The position numbers and the translations under genes were made by a program. Under the pieces are notes generated by a model. That model ran no database searches, was not told the origin of the DNA, and saw nothing but the letters and a program-made list of their open reading frames with translations. From positions 1 to 7,607 of the forward strand of contig CAMBPA010000057.1 in the NCBI GenBank assembly GCA_945869355.1: a stretch of DNA of 7,607 bases, given 5' to 3'. Positions 1-6,656 of this stretch are shown here, piece after piece. Origin of the DNA: Bordetella parapertussis (lineage in GTDB: Bacteria; Pseudomonadota; Gammaproteobacteria; Burkholderiales; Burkholderiaceae_B). Numbering within the stretch: the stretch's first letter is position 1; each line of letters begins with the position of its first letter.

Positions 1-30
1 GAGCTGTTTTTTATCTCTGGAGATCGCTGG

Positions 31-780
31 ATGAAGGTGCTTGTGCCTGTAAAACGCGTCGTGGACTACAACGTCAAAGTACGCGTCAAGTCGGACCAGT
101 CGGGTGTCGATATCGCAAACGTCAAAATGTCGATGAATCCTTTTGATGAAATCGCGGTCGAAGAAGCGACGCGCTTGAAAGAAAAAGGTGCTGTCACCGA
201 GGTGGTTGCCGTGTCGTGTGGCGTGGCTCAGTGCCAAGAAACACTGCGTACCGCGATGGCGATCGGTGCAGACCGTGGCATTTTGGTACAGACAGATGCT
301 GAGCTTCAGCCACTCGCTGTCGCTAAATTACTCAAGGCGCTTGCTGAAAAAGAACAGCCACAGCTGATGATTTTGGGTAAGCAGGCGATTGATGATGACG
401 CGAACCAGACAGGTCAGATGTTGGCTGCGTTGTTGGGTTGGTCGCAGGCCACCTTTGCGAGCAAGATCGAGTTGCTCGACGGCATTGCGCGCGTCACGCG
501 CGAAGTGGATGGGGGGCTTGAGACCATTGATCTGAAGTTACCCGCGATCGTCACAACCGATCTGCGCTTAAATGAGCCACGCTACGTGACGTTACCCAAC
601 ATCATGAAGGCGAAGAAAAAACAGCTCGATACCTTCACCCCTGAAGATCTGGGTGTGGATGTTGCGCCGCGCCTCAAGACAGTTAAAGTCTGTGAGCCAG
701 CTGGCCGGTCTGCTGGTGTCAAAGTGCCAGATGTTGCGGCACTGGTTGATAAACTCAAAAACGAAGCTAAGGTGATTTGA
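31..780 (+). CDS. etfB: Electron transfer flavoprotein beta subunit
   Basis: This is the small subunit of the ETF heterodimer. ETF carries electrons from acyl-CoA dehydrogenases and related flavoenzymes to ETF:quinone oxidoreductase. The 249-residue length fits the family. The N-terminus ([10 protein letters not shown]) is typical. Residues 120-128 (IDDDANQTG) match the nucleotide (AMP) binding stretch. Residues 155-175 fit the ETF beta signature (VTREVDGG, then LPAIVTT). Residues 185-197 ([14 protein letters not shown] region) match the recognition loop that in the human protein docks onto partner dehydrogenases, with the anchor leucine at L188. The ATG at 31 has a GGAG at 19-22, 8 nt upstream. 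The stop lies 2 nt before the etfA ATG, so the pair is co-transcribed and probably translationally coupled. The operon promoter is upstream of the window. The identification is firm. Confidence 0.97.
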   Translation: MKVLVPVKRVVDYNVKVRVKSDQSGVDIANVKMSMNPFDEIAVEEATRLKEKGAVTEVVAVSCGVAQCQETLRTAMAIGADRGILVQTDAELQPLAVAKLLKALAEKEQPQLMILGKQAIDDDANQTGQMLAALLGWSQATFASKIELLDGIARVTREVDGGLETIDLKLPAIVTTDLRLNEPRYVTLPNIMKAKKKQLDTFTPEDLGVDVAPRLKTVKVCEPAGRSAGVKVPDVAALVDKLKNEAKVI

Positions 781-782
781 TT

Positions 783-1709
783 ATGTCGATACTTGTCATT
801 GCTGAACACGATAATGTTCAACTCAAGGGTGCCACGCACAACGTTGTCGCCGCGGCGACTGAAATCGGTGGCGATATCCATGTGCTGGTGGCGGGTGTGA
901 ATGCCCGTGTCGTAGCGGACCACGCAGCGAAACTCGCCGGTGTCTCGAAGGTCTTACTGGCCGAATCGCCGGCTTTGGCCGATGCACTGGCTGAGAACGT
1001 CGCTGAGCAGGTCTTGGCGCTCGCTCCAGCCTATAGCCATATTTTGTTTGCTGCAACGGCCTCGGGCAAGAACGTCGCCCCTCGTGTTGCGGCGCGTCTG
1101 GATGTTGCACAGATTTCCGAGATCCAGGCCGTTGACTCTGCCGATACGTTCCAGCGCGCAATCTACGCTGGCAATGCGGTTGCAACGGTGCAGTCAACGG
1201 ACGTTACAAAAGTAATTACGGTTCGTACAACTGGCTTTGATGCAGTGGCTGAATCAGGTAGCGCAGCAGTCGAAGTAATTGCCGCAGCCGCCGGCGCAGG
1301 CCTGTCGACCTTCGTGAGCCGCGAAGTGGCCAAGAGCGATCGTCCTGAATTAGCCGGTGCAAAAGTTGTGGTCTCGGGTGGTCGTGGCATGGGCAGCGCA
1401 GAAAACTTCAAGATTCTGGATCCCCTTGCCGATAAGCTAGGTGCAGCGCTTGGCGCCTCACGTGCTGCGGTCGATGCGGGCTATGCGCCAAACGACTGGC
1501 AGGTCGGTCAAACCGGTAAGATCGTTGCCCCCCAGCTTTATGTGGCGATTGGTATTTCGGGTGCGATACAGCACTTGGCTGGTATGAAAGACTCTAAAGT
1601 CATTGTGGCCGTGAACAAAGACGCTGAAGCCCCGATTTTTGGTGTGGCAGATTATGGCTTGGTCGCTGACTTGTTTCAGGCTGTTCCAGAGTTAGTCACT
1701 ACCCTTTAA
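783..1709 (+). CDS. etfA: Electron transfer flavoprotein alpha subunit
   Basis: This is the large, FAD-binding subunit of ETF, 308 residues from the chosen start. The N-terminal domain (about 1-180) is the less conserved adenine-nucleotide-hydrolase-like fold. The C-terminal FAD domain is highly conserved: [10 protein letters not shown] begins near residue 196, [10 protein letters not shown] follows near 224-233, then [10 protein letters not shown] near 241-250. The ETF alpha signature [16 protein letters not shown] occupies about 252-267, ending with the conserved AVN near 276-278. I chose the ATG at 783 because AAGGTGA (769-775) sits about 8 nt upstream. A TTG at 777 in the same frame is too close to that site. 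The gap to etfB is 2 nt. A strong terminator follows 27 nt after the stop. The partner acyl-CoA dehydrogenase is the next gene. Confidence 0.97.
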   Translation: MSILVIAEHDNVQLKGATHNVVAAATEIGGDIHVLVAGVNARVVADHAAKLAGVSKVLLAESPALADALAENVAEQVLALAPAYSHILFAATASGKNVAPRVAARLDVAQISEIQAVDSADTFQRAIYAGNAVATVQSTDVTKVITVRTTGFDAVAESGSAAVEVIAAAAGAGLSTFVSREVAKSDRPELAGAKVVVSGGRGMGSAENFKILDPLADKLGAALGASRAAVDAGYAPNDWQVGQTGKIVAPQLYVAIGISGAIQHLAGMKDSKVIVAVNKDAEAPIFGVADYGLVADLFQAVPELVTTL

Positions 1710-1736
1710 TAGAACTAATTTTGACTCAGTAGCATT

Positions 1737-1767
1737 AAAATCCCGTCTGTCCTGACGGGATTTTTTT
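1737..1767 (+). terminator. Rho-independent terminator after etfA
   Basis: The inverted repeat TCCCGTC (1741-1747) and GACGGGA (1754-1760) encloses a 6-nt loop and is followed by seven Ts (1761-1767). Four As at 1737-1740 extend the stem by pairing with the first Ts. It would end the etfB-etfA transcript. It lies only 20 nt before the next start codon, so the acyl-CoA dehydrogenase must rely on read-through or on a promoter overlapping the terminator. Confidence 0.93.
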
Positions 1768-1787
1768 ACCTCTACGGTTGATCAAAC

Positions 1788-3617
1788 ATGACGTTTCGTG
1801 CCCCAGTTGAAGATTTTCAGTTTGTGTTTAAACACTTGTCTGGGTTGCCGCAACTATTGACACTCCCTGTCTTTGCTGAAGCGCAGTTCGACTTGATCGA
1901 TGCCGTACTAGAGGAAAACGCAACATTTACCGAAGAGGTTATCGCTCCGACTAATCGGATCGGCGATTGTCAGCCCCCGGTTTGCCAGAATGGTGTGGTG
2001 AAGATGCCTGCAGCTTTCCATCAGGCGTTTGAACACTTTACGCAAGGCGGTTGGCAAGGCTTGCGTCACCCGCAGCAGTGGGGTGGACAAGGCCTACCCA
2101 AAGTCCTTGCGACAGCGACGACTGAAAATCTATACGCGGCTAACGTCGCTTTTTCGTTGTGTCCTTTGTTGACGGATGGTGTGATCGAAGCACTTTTGTT
2201 GAGTGGAACAGAGCAACAGAAGAAAACGTATATTGAACCGTTAGTTACTGGCAAGTGGACGGGGACGATGAACCTGACTGAATCACAGGCGGGTTCTGAC
2301 TTGTCGATGGTCAATACGCGCGCGCAACCGCAGGCCGATGGAACGTATCGTTTGTTTGGTCAAAAGATATACATCACCTATGGCGAGCATGATCTGGCTG
2401 AGAACATCATTCACCTGGTATTGGCGCGTACCGCTGATGCGCCTCCCGGCGTCAAAGGCTTGTCGTTATTTGTCGTGCCAAAGTATCTCGTGAATGCAGA
2501 TGGTTCACTCGGTGCGCGCAATGATGTGTGGTGTGCGTCAATCGAGCACAAACTGGGGATTCACAGCAGTCCGACAGCCGTGTTGTTGTTTGGTGACCAG
2601 AAAGGAGATGTTGGAAGTGGTGCGGTTGGAACGCTTGTTGGGCAAGAAAATCGCGGGCTGGAGTACATGTTCATTATGATGAACGCTGCGCGTTTTGCAG
2701 TCGGCGTGCAAGGCATTGGTGTCAGTGAGGCGGCGACGCAAAAGGCGCTTGCATATGCCCGAGATCGTGTGCAGAGCCGCGCGATAGAAGGTTCCGCGGG
2801 GCCTGTCGCCATTGTGCAGCATCCAGATGTGCAGCGAATGTTGTCGACGATGCGCGCACTGACCCAAGCCGCGCGCGCGATTGCCTGCGCTGCTGCGGTG
2901 GCCGATGATTTAAGCGTCGAGCATCCTGATACGCAGATACGACAGCGTACTCAGGCGCTCTACGACTATCTTGTTCCTGTTGTGAAGGGCTTCTCAACGG
3001 AGTGCTCACTAGAGGTCAGTTCGCTCGGTGTGCAAGTGCACGGCGGTATGGGCTTCATTGAGGAAACGGGCGCCGCACAGTTTTATCGTGATGCGCGCAT
3101 TCTGACGATTTACGAAGGAACAACCGCCATTCAAGCGAATGACTTGGTGGGGCGTAAGACCTTGCGTGATGGCGGTGCGCAAGCGCGCTCGTTACTCGCA
3201 GAGATTCGCAGTTCAGTCGAGCAGGTGACAGCAGCTGCGCAGCGGGCTGCAATAGCTGAGCATGCCGGGCTTAAGCTGATTGCTGAGCAGCTATCACTCG
3301 CGGCAGATGCCTATGAGCATGCGATTCAGTATCTGCTTGATCAGGCAAAAGAAAATATTCGTGCGGTGTATGCGGGGAGTGTGCCCTACCTGATGTTGAC
3401 GGGCTACGTCCTAGGCGGATGGCACTTGGCGCGCGCAGCGCTGGTATGCGCTGAGGCCCAACGTCATGGTGTTGACGAGCGTTTCGCTCAAGATAAATTT
3501 GCAACAGCCGTGTTCTATGCGGGGGCGATATTGCCCCGCGTGCAAGCACTGAGTTCTGCGATGCTGCAAGGTGCGACGATTGATGATGTGCTTAGTCGCT
3601 CAGCCTTGCAGCAGTAA
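1788..3617 (+). CDS. Acyl-CoA dehydrogenase, long FadE-like form with C-terminal extension
   Basis: This FAD enzyme catalyses alpha,beta-dehydrogenation of acyl-CoA thioesters and gives its electrons to ETF, encoded just upstream. At 609 residues it belongs to the roughly 600-residue subgroup. The start MTFRAPVEDFQFVF matches the short N-terminal extension of this subgroup (Pfam AcylCoA_DH_N type). The helical N-domain follows, then family signature 1, LTESQAGSDL (163-172), in the beta-barrel domain. Signature 2 begins at VHGGMGF (417-423) and leads to IYEGTTAIQ (441-449), where E443 is the expected catalytic base. Residues about 470-600 form the additional C-terminal domain of the subgroup. 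The chain-length specificity cannot be read from sequence. No clear Shine-Dalgarno site precedes the ATG, but the start agrees with the family. It ends 15 nt from the convergent thiamine-diphosphate enzyme gene. Confidence 0.93.
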   Translation: MTFRAPVEDFQFVFKHLSGLPQLLTLPVFAEAQFDLIDAVLEENATFTEEVIAPTNRIGDCQPPVCQNGVVKMPAAFHQAFEHFTQGGWQGLRHPQQWGGQGLPKVLATATTENLYAANVAFSLCPLLTDGVIEALLLSGTEQQKKTYIEPLVTGKWTGTMNLTESQAGSDLSMVNTRAQPQADGTYRLFGQKIYITYGEHDLAENIIHLVLARTADAPPGVKGLSLFVVPKYLVNADGSLGARNDVWCASIEHKLGIHSSPTAVLLFGDQKGDVGSGAVGTLVGQENRGLEYMFIMMNAARFAVGVQGIGVSEAATQKALAYARDRVQSRAIEGSAGPVAIVQHPDVQRMLSTMRALTQAARAIACAAAVADDLSVEHPDTQIRQRTQALYDYLVPVVKGFSTECSLEVSSLGVQVHGGMGFIEETGAAQFYRDARILTIYEGTTAIQANDLVGRKTLRDGGAQARSLLAEIRSSVEQVTAAAQRAAIAEHAGLKLIAEQLSLAADAYEHAIQYLLDQAKENIRAVYAGSVPYLMLTGYVLGGWHLARAALVCAEAQRHGVDERFAQDKFATAVFYAGAILPRVQALSSAMLQGATIDDVLSRSALQQ

Positions 3618-3632
3618 TCGCGTCAGAAGTGT

Positions 3633-5264
3633 TTAGGGCAGGATGGCGTCCAGACTAGTGTTGACTTCGATCAGGATGGGCGCGCGTTGGTCAAGCGCCG
3701 CCTGAATCACACCATCGATTTCATTTTTGTCGGTAATGCGGGCAGACTGCATCCCAAAGCTCGTGGCCAAACTAACAAAGTCGGGATTGAATAGACTCGT
3801 CCCACTGACGCGTCCTGGGTAACCATGCTCTTGGTGCAGACGGATTGATCCGTAGCTTGCGTTGTTCGACAAAATGAAGATGATGGGTAGTTTGCGTTCT
3901 ACGGCAAGAATCATCTCGTTGCCGGTCATCAAGAACCCACCGTCACCCACTATGCAAATCGTCGTGCGTGTGGGTTCGCGCAATGCGCAGGCGAGGGCGG
4001 CAGGCGTGCCGTAGCCCATGGCGCCGGCCAGCGGCGCCATTAAGCGTTGTCCCGTCCTGAAGGTGAAATGTCGGTACACGGGAGCGGCAAAGGTGCCCGC
4101 ATCCAAACAGATGGTTGTGTCCAGAGGGGCGCGATCCATCAAAGCGTGTACGACCTCGGTAAAGTTAACGCCTTGTTTGGGAACGCGAGTCGGCCACGCG
4201 GCCCATTTTTGTGCGTGTTGACGTAAGCCCGCGAGCCACTCTTGGCGCCCCGCATCGGGCTTGGGTGCTTGCGCTTTGCTTAATGCGAACACCAAGCCCA
4301 CGGGATCGCAGACCAGAGGAAAGTCGGCAACGGTATCCCAGTTGATGATGCGTGAGTCGGGGTAGCAGTGCAACAGCGTTTGCGGCGCTTGTGCATAGCG
4401 TGGGAAGGTAAAGTTTTGTGTGGTGATGTCACCCAGGCGGGTGCCTAAGGCCAAAATGAAGTCACTTTGCTGCAGCGTAGCCATTTGGGCCGCAGGGTTG
4501 GAAAGACCCAAGTCCCCAACGAAAAGAGGATCGTCATTGGCGAAGATGTCGTGACGTCGGAACGACGCCATGGTCGGTAGCTGCCAATGGTGAATAAAGG
4601 CGCTTAAGGCTTCGCGTCCGCCTGGGCAGTCGAAGCAGCCGCCCACAATAGCGAGGGGGCGTTTAGCCTGACTCAAACGCGTGGTGATCTCAGCCATCGT
4701 CGCGGCATCGGGCAGTCCAAAGATCTGTGCGTGGTGATGTAGCGCAGGTTTTTCAACAGACTGCTGCTGAATGTCTTCAGGGATTACCAAGACGACTGGG
4801 CCGGGTACGCCTGAGGTGGCCATGCGCACGGCTTTGAACGCGGCCTCGCCGATTTGCTCGGGTGTTTGACATTCAAAGACCCATTTTGCGATAGAGCCAA
4901 ACATCTTTTGGTAGTCGATCTCTTGAAACGCCTCTCGGCGTAAGTCGCGCGCAGCAATCTGTCCAACAATCAGAATCATCGGCACCGCATCTTGTTGCGC
5001 AGTGTGAACGGCGATAGCGGCGTTTGAAGCGCCGGGTCCTCGGCTAACGAGTGCTACACCAGGTTTGCGCGTGAGGCGACCGTCTGCGACAGCCATATAG
5101 CCCGCACCGCTTTCATGGCGACAGGTCACGACATCGATCTGCGGGAAATCAACCACTGCGTCTAATAGCCCTAGGTAACTTTCGCCTGGTACTAAAAAAA
5201 TACGGTCCAAACCGTGATCGGAAAATACTTGGAAGAGGGCGTGACTCGAGGTGAATGTGCGCAT
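3633..5264 (-). CDS. Thiamine-diphosphate-dependent enzyme, acetolactate synthase large-subunit-like
   Basis: This 543-residue protein has the three-domain layout of the acetolactate synthase/pyruvate oxidase superfamily. The N-terminal pyrimidine-binding domain (about 1-170) contains RHESGAGYMA (49-58), whose E51 is the expected glutamate that activates the cofactor. FQEID (113-117) and GVPGPVVLVIPEDI (152-165) are also typical. The central domain is about 185-330. The C-terminal diphosphate domain has GDG (440-442) followed by NN (467-468), the metal/ThDP motif. The exact substrate is not evident, and no ilvN-type regulatory subunit is adjacent, so a biosynthetic IlvB is only one option among 2-oxo-acid decarboxylases and carboligases. 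The open frame extends 53 codons further upstream, but homology begins at MRTFTSS, so I start there although its Shine-Dalgarno site is weak. A cluster of SOS-box-like operators lies about 100-150 bp upstream. Confidence 0.87.
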   Translation of the reverse strand: MRTFTSSHALFQVFSDHGLDRIFLVPGESYLGLLDAVVDFPQIDVVTCRHESGAGYMAVADGRLTRKPGVALVSRGPGASNAAIAVHTAQQDAVPMILIVGQIAARDLRREAFQEIDYQKMFGSIAKWVFECQTPEQIGEAAFKAVRMATSGVPGPVVLVIPEDIQQQSVEKPALHHHAQIFGLPDAATMAEITTRLSQAKRPLAIVGGCFDCPGGREALSAFIHHWQLPTMASFRRHDIFANDDPLFVGDLGLSNPAAQMATLQQSDFILALGTRLGDITTQNFTFPRYAQAPQTLLHCYPDSRIINWDTVADFPLVCDPVGLVFALSKAQAPKPDAGRQEWLAGLRQHAQKWAAWPTRVPKQGVNFTEVVHALMDRAPLDTTICLDAGTFAAPVYRHFTFRTGQRLMAPLAGAMGYGTPAALACALREPTRTTICIVGDGGFLMTGNEMILAVERKLPIIFILSNNASYGSIRLHQEHGYPGRVSGTSLFNPDFVSLATSFGMQSARITDKNEIDGVIQAALDQRAPILIEVNTSLDAILP

Positions 5265-5324
5265 GGTATATCTAAGTTTTATTGAGTTTAATTGCAGTGA
5301 AAAGAAATGTCTCAGCAGAAAAAT

Positions 5325-5352
5325 AGCATAGGTTGTTGCAAAAACCCTGCAA
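5325..5352 (-). promoter_or_regulatory. Candidate sigma70 promoter for the thiamine-diphosphate enzyme gene
   Basis: Read on the minus strand, TTGCAG (5352-5347) is a -35-like hexamer and TATGCT (5330-5325) a -10-like hexamer, with a 16-bp spacer. This would start transcription near 5318, about 54 nt before the start codon. The first LexA-type palindrome begins 9 bp upstream of the -35. The hexamers are imperfect, so this is a guess from position and consensus. Confidence 0.35.
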
Positions 5353-5361
5353 TTCATAAAA

Positions 5362-5377
5362 CTGTGTTTGCAAACAG
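5362..5377. promoter_or_regulatory. Predicted LexA operator (SOS box 1), perfect CTGT-N8-ACAG
   Basis: The sequence CTGTGTTTGCAAACAG matches the CTGT-N8-ACAG LexA consensus of beta- and gammaproteobacteria at all eight conserved positions. It overlaps the -35 candidate TTGCAA (5368-5373) of the promoter facing the small gene at 5444. Bound LexA would therefore block RNA polymerase. That LexA binds here is an inference from the motif. Confidence 0.75.
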
Positions 5378-5396
5378 TGCTGTATAGTTGTACAGT
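5368..5396 (+). promoter_or_regulatory. Candidate sigma70 promoter for the 52-codon gene, inside the SOS boxes
   Basis: TTGCAA (5368-5373) and TACAGT (5391-5396) form -35 and -10 candidates with the optimal 17-bp spacer. The start of transcription would be near 5403, giving a leader of about 40 nt with the ribosome binding site at 5432-5436. The -35 falls in predicted LexA box 1 and the -10 spans the end of box 2, the arrangement expected of a repressed SOS promoter. Confidence 0.55.
5380..5395. promoter_or_regulatory. Predicted LexA operator (SOS box 2), perfect CTGT-N8-ACAG
   Basis: The sequence CTGTATAGTTGTACAG is a second exact match to the LexA consensus. It has an AT-rich core and the preferred TA immediately after the right half-site, making it the closest of the three to the classical E. 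coli SOS box. It begins exactly 18 bp after box 1 and ends in the -10 candidate of the small gene's promoter. The N8 core differs from box 1, so only the half-sites recognised by LexA are conserved. Confidence 0.8.
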
Positions 5397-5397
5397 A

Positions 5398-5413
5398 CTG
5401 TTTATACGCACAA
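5398..5413. promoter_or_regulatory. Degenerate third SOS box, 7 of 8 conserved bases
   Basis: CTGT (5398-5401), eight bases, then ACAA (5410-5413) differs from the LexA consensus only in the last base. It begins exactly 18 bp after box 2, continuing the spacing between boxes 1 and 2. It would cover the predicted transcription start. On its own it would not be convincing; the phasing makes a weak cooperative site plausible. Confidence 0.45.
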
Positions 5414-5431
5414 CTCGTCGCACAACATTTC

Positions 5432-5436
5432 AGGAG
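5432..5436 (+). promoter_or_regulatory. Strong ribosome binding site for the 52-codon gene
   Basis: AGGAG lies 7 nt before the ATG at 5444. It is one of the best Shine-Dalgarno matches in the window and is strong support that the short frame downstream is a translated gene. Confidence 0.8.
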
Positions 5437-5443
5437 CCCCACC

Positions 5444-5602
5444 ATGACTCGCGAAGTTCGCCACAACTACTCCCCAAGCTTTGTCGCTGCACATAGCCAA
5501 TCACCAAGCCTTAAAAGCAAAGTCGCAGATGTCTTTCTGCTGGCCTTCTGGGGGGCAATGATCCCTGCGTTTATGTGGGTGGGAAGCGCTGCCGGCTTCT
5601 AG
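5444..5602 (+). CDS. Small putative SOS-regulated single-pass membrane protein
   Basis: This short gene encodes 52 residues. The N-terminal half (1-26) is polar and basic, starting MTREVRHNYSPSF and including HSQSPSLKSK. The C-terminal half (27-52) is one hydrophobic stretch containing VFLLAFWGAMIPAFMWVG and ending SAAGF, long enough for one membrane helix, with a proline near its middle. K24 and K26 just before the helix suggest a cytoplasmic N-terminus. Support for a real gene comes from the AGGAG site 7 nt upstream, a well-spaced promoter candidate and tandem LexA-type operators in front of it. The function is unknown. Known SOS-induced small membrane proteins include cell-division inhibitors such as Caulobacter SidA and the toxin TisB, but I see no sequence match to either. 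Its 3' end lies 33 nt from the convergent transporter gene. Confidence 0.75.
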   Translation: MTREVRHNYSPSFVAAHSQSPSLKSKVADVFLLAFWGAMIPAFMWVGSAAGF

Positions 5603-5635
5603 CCGCCACTGAGTTCTTAGCAACTGTATTCTGGC

Positions 5636-6508
5636 TTAACTCGACGCAAGCAGCACGACTCCAACAGCGATACTACAACACCCGAGTAGGCGTCCCCAGC
5701 CAACGGGCTCCCGTAGTAAATATAATCCAGCCACGGTCACGAGCAACATCGACATTTCGCGGGCAGGGGCTACCAGACTGACTGGGGCTCCGTCTCGCAG
5801 GGCGTATAACACCAAGATATAGCCCAGTGGCGACAGCACGCCGATCGCCCAAGCAAGGTGCCAGTGCCCACGCATCGCTTCCCAGGCTTTTTTGGGATGA
5901 CGGGCCGTGTGTGGCAGCATAATCAAAGTGCGTGATGCGCTGGTTGCCCAATCAAATAAAACTGGGGCAATCGCGAGCGTTTTGACGCCGTAGGCATCCA
6001 CTAGGGTATAGGCAGCGATAAATATCCCGACAAGCGCGCCCCAGCGTACACCGACCATTGCCGCAGGCTGCAGCAGTCTGCGAATTTGACCTTGGGTGGC
6101 GATCAGCATGACACCCAACACCACACAGAGCATACCGCCCACCCCTGCGATGCTTGCAGGCTCGTGCATAAAAAGTAAGGCACCAATCGTCGATAAAAAG
6201 GGCCCCGTACCCCTCGCAATCGGGTAGACGACCGACAAGTCTGCTAATTGATAGCCCCGCTGCAGGCAAAGGCTATACGCCAGGTGAAGGGCTCCTGACA
6301 GCACAATGCACCCAACAATGAGCCAGCTCCACTCGTTTTGTTCAAAGATGAGTATCCAGACCACCCAGGGCGCATAGACAATCGTGCAGCAAAGCCCATA
6401 GGCAAATACAAACGGAGATCCAACATGGGCAGCTCGTTTCGCCAGCAGATTCCAAGCGGCGTGGGCAATCGCCGCAGCGATCACTAACAATAGGGCCGAA
6501 GCGCTCAT
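5636..6508 (-). CDS. EamA/DMT-family ten-helix transporter
   Basis: This 290-residue inner-membrane protein belongs to the drug/metabolite transporter superfamily, EamA type. It shows the expected two tandem five-helix halves. The first half opens with LLLVIAAAIAHAAWNLLAKR (5-24), with the AWN motif common in this family, and contains YPIARGTGPF (95-104) followed by FMHEP. The second half has the matching VAPAREMSM (246-254) followed by LLREPVGWGR (264-273). About ten hydrophobic segments are evident along the chain. The substrate cannot be deduced; family members export amino acids, metabolites or drugs. The start at 6508 matches the first transmembrane helix, although no clear Shine-Dalgarno site precedes it. 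It is divergent from rplS and convergent with the small gene. Confidence 0.88.
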   Translation of the reverse strand: MSASALLLVIAAAIAHAAWNLLAKRAAHVGSPFVFAYGLCCTIVYAPWVVWILIFEQNEWSWLIVGCIVLSGALHLAYSLCLQRGYQLADLSVVYPIARGTGPFLSTIGALLFMHEPASIAGVGGMLCVVLGVMLIATQGQIRRLLQPAAMVGVRWGALVGIFIAAYTLVDAYGVKTLAIAPVLFDWATSASRTLIMLPHTARHPKKAWEAMRGHWHLAWAIGVLSPLGYILVLYALRDGAPVSLVAPAREMSMLLVTVAGLYLLREPVGWGRLLGCCSIAVGVVLLASS

Positions 6509-6597
6509 GTGTCGTATTTTTTGAATAAAAGGTGATCTAACCCCTAGATTAGCTTGGATCGCCTCGGTCTGTTGTTAGGGGACCAGATCGGCAGAAA

Positions 6598-6617
6598 TAT
6601 AAAATATGTTGTAGAAT
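6598..6617 (+). promoter_or_regulatory. Candidate -10 region of the rplS promoter
   Basis: TATAAA (6598-6603) and TAGAAT (6612-6617) are both plausible -10 hexamers in the only strongly AT-rich part of the gap. The second, preceded by TTG, is the better match in position and would give a leader of about 105 nt. No convincing -35 was found at the right distance for either, so the exact promoter is undecided. Confidence 0.35.
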
Positions 6618-6656
6618 CACTGGCTTTGTTAATGCATCCTCTGCCCGGTCGCGGTG

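Noticed and set aside
777..785. TTG at 777 as the etfA start, overlapping the etfB stop.
   Set aside because: The Shine-Dalgarno AAGGTGA (769-775) is too close to 777 and well spaced for the ATG at 783; family members begin at the MSILVIAEH position.
823..1197. Long open frames opposite etfA and similar antisense frames within the dehydrogenase and rplS genes.
   Set aside because: They lie wholly within well-identified genes, have odd arginine- or proline-rich composition, and have no ribosome sites; they are shadows of biased codon use.
5365..5376. The perfect 12-bp palindrome TGTTTGCAAACA as the operator of a different regulator.
   Set aside because: It is the core of SOS box 1; the neighbouring site shares only the CTGT/ACAG half-sites and not this core, which favours LexA, although another regulator cannot be excluded.
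5265..5423. Upstream extension of the thiamine enzyme frame by 53 codons to 5423.
   Set aside because: The extension runs through the operator and promoter region, has no resemblance to the family, and the conserved N-terminus begins at 5264.
5583..5599. GAAGC/GCTTC hairpin at the end of the small gene as a terminator.
   Set aside because: The stem is 5 bp within the coding sequence and no T-run follows.
5575..5781. Open frame of 68 codons on the + strand overlapping the end of the small gene and the transporter.
   Set aside because: It is mostly antisense to the transporter gene, has no ribosome binding site, and its composition looks non-coding.
6541..6581. CCCCTA/TAGGGG inverted repeat upstream of the transporter as an operator or terminator.
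   Set aside because: Only 6 bp pair across a 29-nt gap and there is no T-run; chance is a sufficient explanation.
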